From assembly GCA_018830415.1 (NCBI GenBank), contig JAHJSJ010000190.1, positions 1 to 25,968 on the forward strand: DNA of 25,968 nucleotides. The letters are read 5' to 3'. Each line of letters starts with the position of its first letter. Position 1 is the stretch's first letter. Shown here piece after piece: positions 8,248-15,300 of this stretch. Source of the DNA: Alphaproteobacteria bacterium. Lineage in GTDB: Bacteria > Pseudomonadota > Alphaproteobacteria > Sphingomonadales > Sphingomonadaceae. The notes under the pieces are model-generated. The model saw only the letters and a program-made list of their open reading frames with translations, was not told where the DNA came from and did not search any database. The position numbers and the translations under genes are program-made.

Positions 8248-8871
8248 TTATTGTGCAGCCGGACGCGCATGGTTGGCAAGCCGCCCCATGATCGCCGCAA
8301 CATATTGCTTTGTCTCGCGGATATTGGGAACGCCGTTCGCGCGCTCAACCCGCCCCGGGCCGGCATTATAGGCGGCGAGCGCCTTTTCCAGATCGCCGTC
8401 GAACCGGTCGAGCTGTTCACGCAGGTATCGCGCCCCGCCTTCAAGATTGGCGAAGGGATCATCGGCATTCACGCCCAGATAACGCGCCGTTCCCGGCATC
8501 AACTGCGCAAGCCCGCGCGCGCCAACGGGCGACACGGCGTTTTCGCGCCAGCGGCTTTCCTGCCACACCACCGCTTCGAGCAGGCTGGGCGACAGATCGA
8601 ACCGCGCGGCGAGTGCGTTGATCGTGGCGGCATAGCGCGGCGGCACGCCTGCGGCATGGCGCGCCGGATCGGCAATCGCGGAAGCGGGGAGCGCAAGCCC
8701 GCCCGGAAATTCGGCATCAGGTTCCAGCGATGCAGCAGCCACGCCCGCCAGCGGCCCGGCGACCCAGCGCGCGCCATCAGCGCCAAGTTCGAGCACGTCC
8801 GCGCGCGCCCCGGTCGCGAGACAAAGCAGCGTGGCAGCAATCGTGACGCGGCTAACCGCGGCGAGAATCAT
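8248..8871 (-). CDS. virB1: VirB1-like lytic transglycosylase
   Basis: A soluble lytic transglycosylase that cleaves peptidoglycan to open space for the secretion machine. The 207-residue product has a signal peptide (about 1-24, ending GARA) and an SLT domain from about 76 to the end: catalytic Glu105 in VVWQESRWRENAVSP, then GARGLAQLMPGTARYLGV, FANLEGGARYL, and AAYNAGPGRVE. The ATG at 8871 has a good ribosome site (GGAGGG) on the minus strand. It is the first gene of the virB operon; a strong Pho-box-like repeat lies 39-56 bases upstream. Confidence 0.92.
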   Translation of the reverse strand: MILAAVSRVTIAATLLCLATGARADVLELGADGARWVAGPLAGVAAASLEPDAEFPGGLALPASAIADPARHAAGVPPRYAATINALAARFDLSPSLLEAVVWQESRWRENAVSPVGARGLAQLMPGTARYLGVNADDPFANLEGGARYLREQLDRFDGDLEKALAAYNAGPGRVERANGVPNIRETKQYVAAIMGRLANHARPAAQ

Positions 8872-8909
8872 GTCCCGGCCCTCCAGAATGTCCCCTTTGT
8901 CTAACCTAA

Positions 8910-8927
8910 ATGACAGTCAGGTGACAG
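8910..8927 (-). promoter_or_regulatory. Near-consensus Pho box upstream of the virB operon
   Basis: On the minus strand the sequence reads CTGTCAC-CTGA-CTGTCAT: two perfect CTGTCAY heptamers, 11 bp apart, followed by a degenerate third copy (GTTAGAC, 8905-8899, same phase). This is the published PhoB-box layout. It is correctly oriented and 39 bases from the virB1 ATG, so it could sit at the -35 region of the operon promoter. Confidence 0.7.
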
Positions 8928-8964
8928 CCTCGCTTCAGCGGCGGATATGCCGGGCCATGCCGCA

Positions 8965-9009
8965 GCAAAACGGGCGCGCCGCCATAAGCAGCCCGCCCGC
9001 ACGTTTTGC
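8965..9009 (-). terminator. Hairpin after the TPR gene, possible terminator
   Basis: GCAAAACG (8965-8972) and CGTTTTGC (9002-9009) are perfect inverted arms, with further G/C pairing inside the loop. On the minus strand the T-stretch lies within the stem instead of after it, so it is not a textbook intrinsic terminator. It separates the TPR gene from the virB promoter. Confidence 0.4.
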
Positions 9010-9038
9010 CTTGGTGCGACCCTTCGGCCGCCCGCCGT

Positions 9039-9449
9039 TTATTCGCGATAGGTCAGTTGTTCGCCGCGCGTGCTGGCCGGGCGAAACTCGCCGCGTTCGA
9101 GCATCCTGATCGCCTTGCGCGCCAGCCGCCGCGAATCGGTCGCGCTGCCATCGGCGGTATCAAGCTCGATCACATCACGGCTGGCAATCGCCGCTTCAAA
9201 CGCGCTGCGCGCCTTGGCCTCGTTTCCGGCCTGGGCATAGGCGATCCCGAGGTTGATCAGCACCGCAGGATCATCCGGATTGGCCGCGCTGGCTTTTTCC
9301 AGCATAACCAGCGCCTGATCCACGCGTCCGGCAGACAGGGGCTGCGCGGCGAGTTCACCTGATGCAACGGGCGGCTGCAATTGCGCCGCAGACGGGTCGG
9401 CCAGCGGCGCGGCGGCGATCAGCGCAATGGCAAAGGCGGTAATGGACAT
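9039..9449 (-). CDS. Small exported tetratricopeptide-repeat protein
   Basis: A 136-residue product with an N-terminal hydrophobic export signal (MSITAFAIALIAAAPLADPSAAQ) and one to two TPR-like helical repeats: RVDQALVMLEKASAANPDDPAVLINLGIAY, then AQAGNEAKARSAFEAAIASRD. TPRs mediate protein-protein contacts; the partner is not evident. The ATG at 9449 has a strong GAGGGAG ribosome site; an upstream extension to 9536 lacks one and has a cysteine-rich, unlikely sequence. It is divergent from the lipoprotein/receptor pair, and the repeat-rich 9537-9787 region lies between them, so shared control is possible. Specific function unknown. Confidence 0.8.
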   Translation of the reverse strand: MSITAFAIALIAAAPLADPSAAQLQPPVASGELAAQPLSAGRVDQALVMLEKASAANPDDPAVLINLGIAYAQAGNEAKARSAFEAAIASRDVIELDTADGSATDSRRLARKAIRMLERGEFRPASTRGEQLTYRE

Positions 9450-9535
9450 GGGCGAAGCTCCCTCTGATCCTCTGATCCTCTTCAACTGCCAGCATGATGG
9501 CCCGGATCGATGCAGGATGCAACAAAACTGAAACA

Positions 9536-9688
9536 TTGTAATATTTATGTAATGTAATCCGATATCATGCTGATTTCATGTCATATTAATGTGAATTTGG
9601 CGCCCACTGCCATCTTCGCCGCGCCGGTTATTTTTGTCATATTTGTCTTTCTTCAGTCATAATAACGCAACTGCCACATTGCTGTAAT
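9536..9688 (+). promoter_or_regulatory. AT-rich control region with several Pho-box-like repeats
   Basis: Four sets of heptamers with 11-bp phase lie on the plus strand: TTGTAAT-ATTT-ATGTAAT (9536-9553), ATGCTGA-TTTC-ATGTCAT-ATTA-ATGTGAA (9567-9595), TTGTCTT-TCTT-CAGTCAT (9643-9660) and CTGCCAC-ATTG-CTGTAAT (9671-9688). Each resembles the PhoB box CTGTCAY-N4-CTGTCAY; the last is closest to the gene and best placed. The region is clearly more AT-rich than its neighbours. The gap 9689-9787 holds the expected promoter end and a long leader; I see no gene in it. Confidence 0.55.
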
Positions 9689-9787
9689 GCTGCAAGAATT
9701 CTGTCACGCAGCAACCCTAGCGAGCGTCCAGCGCACATTGTTCGTCGCGCTTGATTCGTTTCTCGGCCATTTAGGGGACCGCTCGCT

Positions 9788-11374
9788 GTGAAAAATATTC
9801 AACGCACTTTCGTTCTGGGTTGCAGCCTGATTGCGCTGGCTGGCTGCGGCGCGGATGAAATCGTCTCGCCCGGCACCAGCGGCGACATCATCATCAACAA
9901 CCCGACGCCGCCCGCGCCCACACCCACGCCGACGCCCACACCCACGCAGTCGCTTGTGACCCCGGCGGCAGGATGCCCGACCATCGCGTCGACCGGCGGC
10001 CTGACCGACGCGGGCACCATCAGCGGCCCGACCGGCACCTATCGCGTGTGCCGCCTGCCCGAAACCTTCACCGTCAATGACCGCCTGCCGTTCGTCAGCG
10101 GTCTGCTCTACCAGATCCAGGACCGCGTGAATGTCGGCGTTGATCGCGGCTTCAGCAGCACCGGAAGCGCCGTCACCCTTTCGATCGAACCCGGCGTGAT
10201 CCTGTTTGCGCAGGCCAATTCGTTCTTCGTGGTCAATCGCGGCAACGCCATCCAGTCAAACGGCACCGCCGATCGCCCGATCATCTGGACCAGCCGCGAC
10301 AATGTGATCGGCCTCACCAACGACAACAGCCAGCAACAGTGGGGCGGCGTCGTGCTGCTTGGCCGTGCGCCGGTTTCGGATTGCAACACCGGCGTGTTCA
10401 ACACCGATGCCGCGCCCAATGCCAATCCGCAATGCGAACAGCAGCTTGAAGGCACCGCCGTGGCAACACCCTATGGCGGGTCGAACAGCGCCGACAGTTC
10501 GGGTTCGTTCACCTTCAACCAGATCCGCTTTTCCGGCTTTGAACTTGCGCCGGGCAACGAACTCCAGTCGCTCACCACGGGCGGCGTTGGTTCGGGCACC
10601 ACGATCCGCAACCTGATGTCGTTCAACAGCTCGGATGATGGCGTCGAATTCTTCGGCGGCACGGTCAACGTCACCAATATTGCGGTGATCGGCGCATCGG
10701 ACGATTCGCTCGACGTCGATACCGGCGCGCAGGCGAACCTTGAAAACGTCGTGGCGGTGCAGCGCGCCAGCACCGGCGATGCGATGATTGAACTCGATTC
10801 GCCCAACAGCGCATCGCTGCCGATCACCTCGCGCCCAAGGACGCAGATGCAGGTCAACAACTTCACCTATGTCCAGCGTTCAAGCACATCGCCGCAGATG
10901 GTTCGTGCGCGCGGCGGTGCGGCGCTCAGCCTTACCAACGGGGTGATGGACAAGGTTGATGGTGACGGGGCCTTCTGCTTCCGCATCGATGAACAGGAAA
11001 CGCTCGACGCGCTGCTTGGCTTCAACTCGGTCGTCTGTGATGGCGGCACCACCCGTCAGGCGCGCGGGGATCGTTCAACCGGTGCCAACAACACCACCGA
11101 TGCCGAAGTGCTGGCAGGTGTGACGGCGGGCACCAATGTCAATCTGGCATTCACCATCACGCTGACCGGCGGGATCGTGAACGGTGCCAATGAAAATGCG
11201 GTCACCGCGTTCGATGCAACCGGCCTTGCTGCGATCTTCACGGCCCGCCCGGCCATCGGTGCGGTGCCGGCCGGGGCTGACCTGGATGCGTTCCGTAACT
11301 GGACCTGCAATTCGTCGATCCAGGATTTCGGCAGTTCGACGGGCGCTTGCACGACATTGCCCGTCTTCAGCTGA
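9788..11374 (+). CDS. Outer-membrane lipoprotein with parallel-beta-helix-like body, partner of the TonB receptor
   Basis: A 528-residue lipoprotein: signal peptide with lipobox LAGC (Cys20), a proline/threonine linker (PTPTPTPTPT, about 43-53), then a long beta-rich body without membrane helices. The body has features of right-handed parallel beta-helices: GVILFAQANSFFVVNRGNAIQSNG, RPIIWTSRDN, WGGVVLLG, SFTFNQIRFSGFEL, RNLMSFNSSDDGVEFFGGTVNVTN and SDDSLDVDTGAQANLENV. It starts at GTG 9788 with GGGGA about ten bases upstream. It is followed by a TonB-dependent receptor on the same strand, suggesting a surface partner that captures or processes the ligand. No catalytic motif is recognised; ligand unknown. 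Pho-box-like repeats upstream hint at phosphate control. Confidence 0.82.
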   Translation: MKNIQRTFVLGCSLIALAGCGADEIVSPGTSGDIIINNPTPPAPTPTPTPTPTQSLVTPAAGCPTIASTGGLTDAGTISGPTGTYRVCRLPETFTVNDRLPFVSGLLYQIQDRVNVGVDRGFSSTGSAVTLSIEPGVILFAQANSFFVVNRGNAIQSNGTADRPIIWTSRDNVIGLTNDNSQQQWGGVVLLGRAPVSDCNTGVFNTDAAPNANPQCEQQLEGTAVATPYGGSNSADSSGSFTFNQIRFSGFELAPGNELQSLTTGGVGSGTTIRNLMSFNSSDDGVEFFGGTVNVTNIAVIGASDDSLDVDTGAQANLENVVAVQRASTGDAMIELDSPNSASLPITSRPRTQMQVNNFTYVQRSSTSPQMVRARGGAALSLTNGVMDKVDGDGAFCFRIDEQETLDALLGFNSVVCDGGTTRQARGDRSTGANNTTDAEVLAGVTAGTNVNLAFTITLTGGIVNGANENAVTAFDATGLAAIFTARPAIGAVPAGADLDAFRNWTCNSSIQDFGSSTGACTTLPVFS

Positions 11375-11390
11375 TCGGCTGCTTCGAAAT

Positions 11391-11432
11391 GGGGGGGCGC
11401 AGCCGTTGGCGGGCGCCCCTCCCCTTTCTTTT
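11391..11432 (+). terminator. Intrinsic-terminator-like hairpin between lipoprotein and receptor genes
   Basis: GGGGGGGCGC (11391-11400) pairs with GCGCCCC (11413-11419) and the following C-run, and a T-rich stretch (TTTCTTTT) comes after. As the receptor gene follows on the same strand only about 40 bases later, this may be a partial terminator that sets the lipoprotein-to-receptor ratio. Confidence 0.6.
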
Positions 11433-11470
11433 CCGGCTAATGACAACCGGTGATTTCCCAAGGCCTATTC

Positions 11471-14206
11471 ATGAAGGGGTCTAACATTATGACGACTGGC
11501 ACGCGCCTGGCAGGGCTGCTGCTTCTGACTTCGTCGCTCACCTTTCCCGGCGTTCTGCACGCCCAAGCTGTACCGGTTGAAACGGATCCCCCGGCGCAAG
11601 ATGTGCTGGACGACCAGACCGACAGTGATGACGAATTCGAGCAACCCGACATTTCGGTTCCCGGTGGCGGCATCATTGTGACCGGGCGGCGCGGCCGCAA
11701 TCCTGAACGGTCATCCACCCAGGTATTGAACGTGCTGTCCGAAGCCGACATTGCCCGCACCGGCGCTGGCGACATCGCGGGCGCATTGGGCCGGGTCAGC
11801 GGCCTTTCGGTGGTGGGTGACGGACGCGTGTTCGTGCGCGGGTTGGGTGATCGTTACTCGCTCGCGCTGCTCAACGGCTTGCCGCTGCCCAGCCCCGAAC
11901 CGCTGAGCCGGGTGGTCCCGCTTGATATTTTTCCGACCGATGTGATTTCATCATCGCTGGTGCAGAAAACCTATTCGGCCAACTTCCCCGGAGAATTCGG
12001 CGGCGGGGTGATCAACCTCACCACCAAGGCGATCCCGAGCGAGAATTTCCTCGACATCAGCATCGGTGCCAGCGGCGATACCGAAACGACCTTCGAAAAC
12101 GGGCTGACCTATTTCGGCTCGCGCCTCGACACGTTTGGTTTCGATAATGGCAACCGCGACATTCCGACGAATTTGCAGGCCTTTTTCAATAGCGGTCTGC
12201 GGGTGGGCGATTTGTCGCGTGACGAAAGCGGGGCAATTGCCGGGCAGCTGTTTCCGCTCAATCTTGTGACCTTGCAGAAGAACAACCACCTGCCCGCCAA
12301 TTTCAACGCCAACCTTACCGGCGGCCTGTCATTCGAACTGGGCGGTGACACCTATCTTGGCGTGATTGCCACTGCGGGAATCAGTAACAAATGGCGCAAC
12401 CGTTCGGTATTGAGCGAAGTTGGCAATGCCGATCTGACGCAGATTTTCGAAACTTCGAACACCTTCATCACCGACAATAATATTCTGGTGAACGCCTTAC
12501 TGGGTTTCGGCCTTGATATTGGCGAACACACAGTCCGCTGGACCAACCTGTATATCCGCGACACGCTCAAGACCGCGCGGCTGGGCACCCGCACCAATGT
12601 CAATCTGGGCGATAGCGGGTTCGATTTCCAGCGCCAGCAGACCGCCTGGTTCGAACGCCAGCTGATCGACACGCAGGTGGTGGCAGAACTGGACTTCGGC
12701 AAGCTCGATGTCGACCTGCGCGGCGGCTATGCCCGTTCCGAACGCGAGGCACCGTTCAACGCCGAGTTCGAATATGTCCGCACCAACAACCCCGGCGATC
12801 CGTTTGGCGACAAGTTTCTGGTTGATATCGGCGGGCGGCTTGGCGATACCAATCGCGCGTCGGTTTCGTTCGATGATCTCAAGGAAGATCAGTATTTCGC
12901 CGGGATCGATCTGTCCTATGACCTGTTCGATTCGCTAACCGCGACGGTCGGCTATGCCTATACCGACACCGATCGCCGTTCATCCAGCCGCCAGTTCCTG
13001 CCGCTGATTTCGTGCGGGCCGATCTGCGATTTCCTGCCGCCCGAAGCCCAGCAGGACGCCATCACCGCGCTGGGGTTGCGCCGTCCGGGCGACATCATCA
13101 ATGGTGCGACGCTGGCCGGTTTCAATGTTCAATTGACCGAACAGACCCCCTTCCCGGTGTTCGACGCCGCGCTTGAGGTCAATGCCGGATATGGCCAGTT
13201 GCGCTGGGTGCCGACCGATACGATCACCGTTGATGTGGGTGTGCGGTACGAAGATGCGACGCAAACCGTGGCATTGGATCAGACAGTCTTCATTGACCCG
13301 GTGGTGGGTGCCAACCCGACCAACATCGCCAATGATTACTTCCTGCCCGGCGCGACCGTGACGTGGGAGGTGATCGACGATCTGCAGCTGCGCCTGTCGG
13401 CATCGAAAACCATCGCCCGACCGCAATTCCGCGAGCTGGTTGAACAGACCTATTTCGATCCCGAATCAAACCGCCGGTTTCGCGGGAACCCGTTCCTGCA
13501 AGACAGCGAATTGATCAATCTGGAAGCGCGCGCCGAATATTATCTGGGCGGACGCGACCGTGTCAGCCTGGCGGGGTTCTACAAGGAAATCGATAATCCG
13601 ATCGAAAATTTCCTGATCAACGCGTCGGGCGAATTGCTGACCAGTTTTGCCAACGCGCCCACGGCTGAACTCTACGGGGCAGAGCTTGACCTTGCCTATG
13701 GCCTTCCGCTCGACAATTGGGGGGGCTTGTTCGAAACCAAGCAGTTCCTGATCCTTGCCAATTACACCTACACCCAGTCCAGCATATCGGTGGCAGCGGG
13801 TGATATTGCCCCGGTGCCGGGCAATGTCGAGCAAGACGCAAGCCTGCTGTTCGACAATGGTTCGCCGCTGGTGGGCCAATCGGATCACGTCGCCAACCTG
13901 TCCTTCGGGATCGAGGATACCGACAAGGTGCAGCAGTTTACCGTGCTGCTCAATTATGCCAGCAAGCGCGTGACGCTGCGCGGCGGGCCATTGCCTGACG
14001 TGGTGGAAAATCCCGGACTTACCGTTGATATGGTGGCGCGGTCAGAGCTTAAACTGGGCAGATTGCCGCTGGAACTCAGCTTCAAGGTGAGCAACCTGTT
14101 TGGCCGCGACAATTTCGAATTCCAGAAACTCGATGACAACCGGATCGACATCAATACCTTCGATGTCGGGACAGCCTTCAGCATCGGGGTGAAGGCCAGT
14201 TTTTGA
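11471..14206 (+). CDS. TonB-dependent outer-membrane receptor
   Basis: A large outer-membrane gated barrel that imports a ligand using TonB energy. About 911 residues: signal peptide ending LHAQA, acidic linker (DDQTDSDDEFEQPD), plug domain (GGGIIVTGRRGRNPERSS; GALGRVSGLSVVGDGRVFVRGLGDRY; PLDIFPTDVISSSLVQKTYS; FGGGVINLTTK) and a beta-barrel with many aromatic/aliphatic strands, ending in the typical terminal Phe (GVKASF). A VFVRGLGDRY-type plug occurs in a group of proteobacterial receptors, but I cannot name the substrate. The start at 11471 has AAGG seven bases upstream; ATG 11489 with AAGGGG upstream is a good alternative. The upstream beta-helix lipoprotein is probably its surface partner; a PhoB-like regulator lies convergent downstream. 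Confidence 0.93.
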   Translation: MKGSNIMTTGTRLAGLLLLTSSLTFPGVLHAQAVPVETDPPAQDVLDDQTDSDDEFEQPDISVPGGGIIVTGRRGRNPERSSTQVLNVLSEADIARTGAGDIAGALGRVSGLSVVGDGRVFVRGLGDRYSLALLNGLPLPSPEPLSRVVPLDIFPTDVISSSLVQKTYSANFPGEFGGGVINLTTKAIPSENFLDISIGASGDTETTFENGLTYFGSRLDTFGFDNGNRDIPTNLQAFFNSGLRVGDLSRDESGAIAGQLFPLNLVTLQKNNHLPANFNANLTGGLSFELGGDTYLGVIATAGISNKWRNRSVLSEVGNADLTQIFETSNTFITDNNILVNALLGFGLDIGEHTVRWTNLYIRDTLKTARLGTRTNVNLGDSGFDFQRQQTAWFERQLIDTQVVAELDFGKLDVDLRGGYARSEREAPFNAEFEYVRTNNPGDPFGDKFLVDIGGRLGDTNRASVSFDDLKEDQYFAGIDLSYDLFDSLTATVGYAYTDTDRRSSSRQFLPLISCGPICDFLPPEAQQDAITALGLRRPGDIINGATLAGFNVQLTEQTPFPVFDAALEVNAGYGQLRWVPTDTITVDVGVRYEDATQTVALDQTVFIDPVVGANPTNIANDYFLPGATVTWEVIDDLQLRLSASKTIARPQFRELVEQTYFDPESNRRFRGNPFLQDSELINLEARAEYYLGGRDRVSLAGFYKEIDNPIENFLINASGELLTSFANAPTAELYGAELDLAYGLPLDNWGGLFETKQFLILANYTYTQSSISVAAGDIAPVPGNVEQDASLLFDNGSPLVGQSDHVANLSFGIEDTDKVQQFTVLLNYASKRVTLRGGPLPDVVENPGLTVDMVARSELKLGRLPLELSFKVSNLFGRDNFEFQKLDDNRIDINTFDVGTAFSIGVKASF

Positions 14207-14211
14207 TGATG

Positions 14212-14304
14212 GCCGCAGCGCCTCCGCGCTGCGGCATCCTCGCTCACGCGACCTGTCGGTCGCATCGCTGCGGGCGGCCGGTCGGCCTTGCGGGCCTGTG
14301 GCCC
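14212..14304. repeat. Cluster of hairpins in the convergent gap (terminator or REP-like)
   Basis: Three inverted repeats follow each other between the convergent receptor and regulator genes: GCCGCAGCGC-CTCC-GCGCTGCGGC (14212-14235, perfect 10-bp stem), GCGACC-TGTC-GGTCGC (14248-14263) and GGGCC-TGT-GGCCC (14292-14304). None is followed by a T-run. They may end transcription from both sides or belong to a dispersed palindromic element family. Confidence 0.6.
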
Positions 14305-14336
14305 GGTTGGCTGCGCTCATCACAGGTGGCGAGATA

Positions 14337-15011
14337 TCAACCTAAATCGAACACATATCCCAATGATCGCACGGTGCGCAGCGGGTTGCCGCCGCCCGCC
14401 GCCTTGATCGACCGCCGCAGCCGTCCGATCCACACATCGACGGTGCGTTCGTCAATCGGCGGTTCGCGCTTGCCCAGCCCGTTGATCAGATCATCGCGGG
14501 TCAGCACGCGGTTGGGGTTTTCGGCAAAGAAGCGCAGCAGCCGGAATTCATTGGGCCGCAGCACAATCGGCTCACCATCCCAGCGCGCTTGCAACGCCGC
14601 CATGTCGATGGTGAGCGCGCCCAGTTCGAACCGGCGGGTGGCGCTGCGTTCGCTGGCGCGTGATTGCAGCGCCAGCACCCGGTCAAGCACGGCGGTGCGG
14701 GTCAGCGGCCCGACGACATAATCATCCGCCCCCGCCCGCAGCGCGCGGCGGCGGTCTTCGGGATCGTCTTCTTCCAGCACCATCGTGACATGCGCGTCCG
14801 CAGTGCGCGGATCGGCGCGCAACCGGCGGCACATTTCAAGGCCCGCAAGATCAGGCAGCACCCAGTCGATAAACGCCCACATCGGCCCTTCCACTAGCCG
14901 CCGCGGGCCTTCCGGCCCCAGCCGGTCAAAGGTGAAACGGCGATGATCATGGACGAAATGCTCAAGGCTTTCGCCTAGCTCACTCGTCAGAAAGATATTG
15001 ACGACATCCAT
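14337..15011 (-). CDS. PhoB/OmpR-family response regulator with atypical receiver
   Basis: A 224-residue two-domain regulator. The receiver (about 3-118) keeps the likely phospho-acceptor Asp49 in AFIDWVLPDLAG and GADDYVV, but lacks other key residues: the N-terminal acidic pair is replaced by TSE (NIFLTSELGES), the switch Thr/Ser position is Leu79 (TMVLEED), and the conserved Lys is Gly101 (YVVGPLT, where KP is usual). The C-terminal winged helix (about 128-224) is PhoB-like: LRPNEFRLLRFFAENPNRVLTRDDLI, then DERTVDVWIGRLRRSI and RTVRSLGYVFDLG. No histidine kinase gene is adjacent. Its own upstream region has 11-bp-spaced GTCAC repeats, suggesting autoregulation or PhoB control. It may work without normal phosphorylation. 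Confidence 0.88.
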   Translation of the reverse strand: MDVVNIFLTSELGESLEHFVHDHRRFTFDRLGPEGPRRLVEGPMWAFIDWVLPDLAGLEMCRRLRADPRTADAHVTMVLEEDDPEDRRRALRAGADDYVVGPLTRTAVLDRVLALQSRASERSATRRFELGALTIDMAALQARWDGEPIVLRPNEFRLLRFFAENPNRVLTRDDLINGLGKREPPIDERTVDVWIGRLRRSIKAAGGGNPLRTVRSLGYVFDLG

Positions 15012-15052
15012 GTTCAGACTGCCCCGGTTTCATGCCGGAGTGGCGCAGTGAT

Positions 15053-15070
15053 GTGACGCGATTGTGACGG
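15053..15070 (-). promoter_or_regulatory. Pho-box-like repeat upstream of the regulator gene
   Basis: On the minus strand CCGTCAC-AATC-GCGTCAC gives two GTCAC cores exactly 11 bp apart, oriented toward the regulator, 42-59 bases before its ATG. It matches 11 of 14 half-site positions of CTGTCAY. Confidence 0.5.
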
Positions 15071-15101
15071 GATTGCAGCGCTATGTCACAAGCACGCGCG
15101 A

Positions 15102-15245
15102 TCAGGACAGCGTCAGTCCGCCATCAACCACCAGCGTCTGCCCGGTGATGTAGGACGATAGCGGAGAGGCAAGGAACAGCGCCGCGCCCGCCATATCCTC
15201 AGGCGTTCCCATGCGGCGCAGGGGGATGGAGCCGGTTTGCGGCGT
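15102..15245 (-). pseudogene. 3' remnant of a short-chain dehydrogenase/reductase
   Basis: The minus strand encodes an unmistakable SDR C-terminus: IPLRRMGTPEDMAGAALFLA, then SPLSSYITGQTLVVDGGLTLS and a TGA at 15104-15102. Reading upstream, the frame meets a TAA just beyond about 15245, and the sequence beyond is AT-rich and unrelated. The Rossmann fold, the catalytic Tyr-Lys and about 200 N-terminal residues are missing, and they are not found on the far side of the adjacent cassette (16785 onward). So the gene was cut by a replacement, not by a simple insertion. Confidence 0.85.
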
Positions 15246-15262
15246 TTAAGCGAAAAGTAAAT

Positions 15263-15300
15263 GTTTTGCGATATAAGCGTTTTGCGATAATTGACACATC
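15263..15300 (+). promoter_or_regulatory. Repeat-containing promoter region before the methyltransferase gene
   Basis: GTTTTGCGATA occurs twice (15263-15273 and 15279-15289), 16 bp apart. The second copy ends in GATAAT (15286-15291), a fair -10 box about 10 bases before the ATG, and no ribosome site is visible. This suggests either a leaderless transcript or an operator of two direct repeats overlapping the promoter. Confidence 0.4.

Noticed and set aside
9943..9950. CCCACACC-type short tandem repeats coding the Pro-Thr stalk as a CRISPR or microsatellite array
   Set aside because: They are codon repeats for a proline/threonine linker in the lipoprotein, with no spacers.
15291..15296. TTGACA as a -35 box for the methyltransferase gene
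   Set aside because: It lies only five bases before the ATG, so a -10 box and start would fall within the gene.
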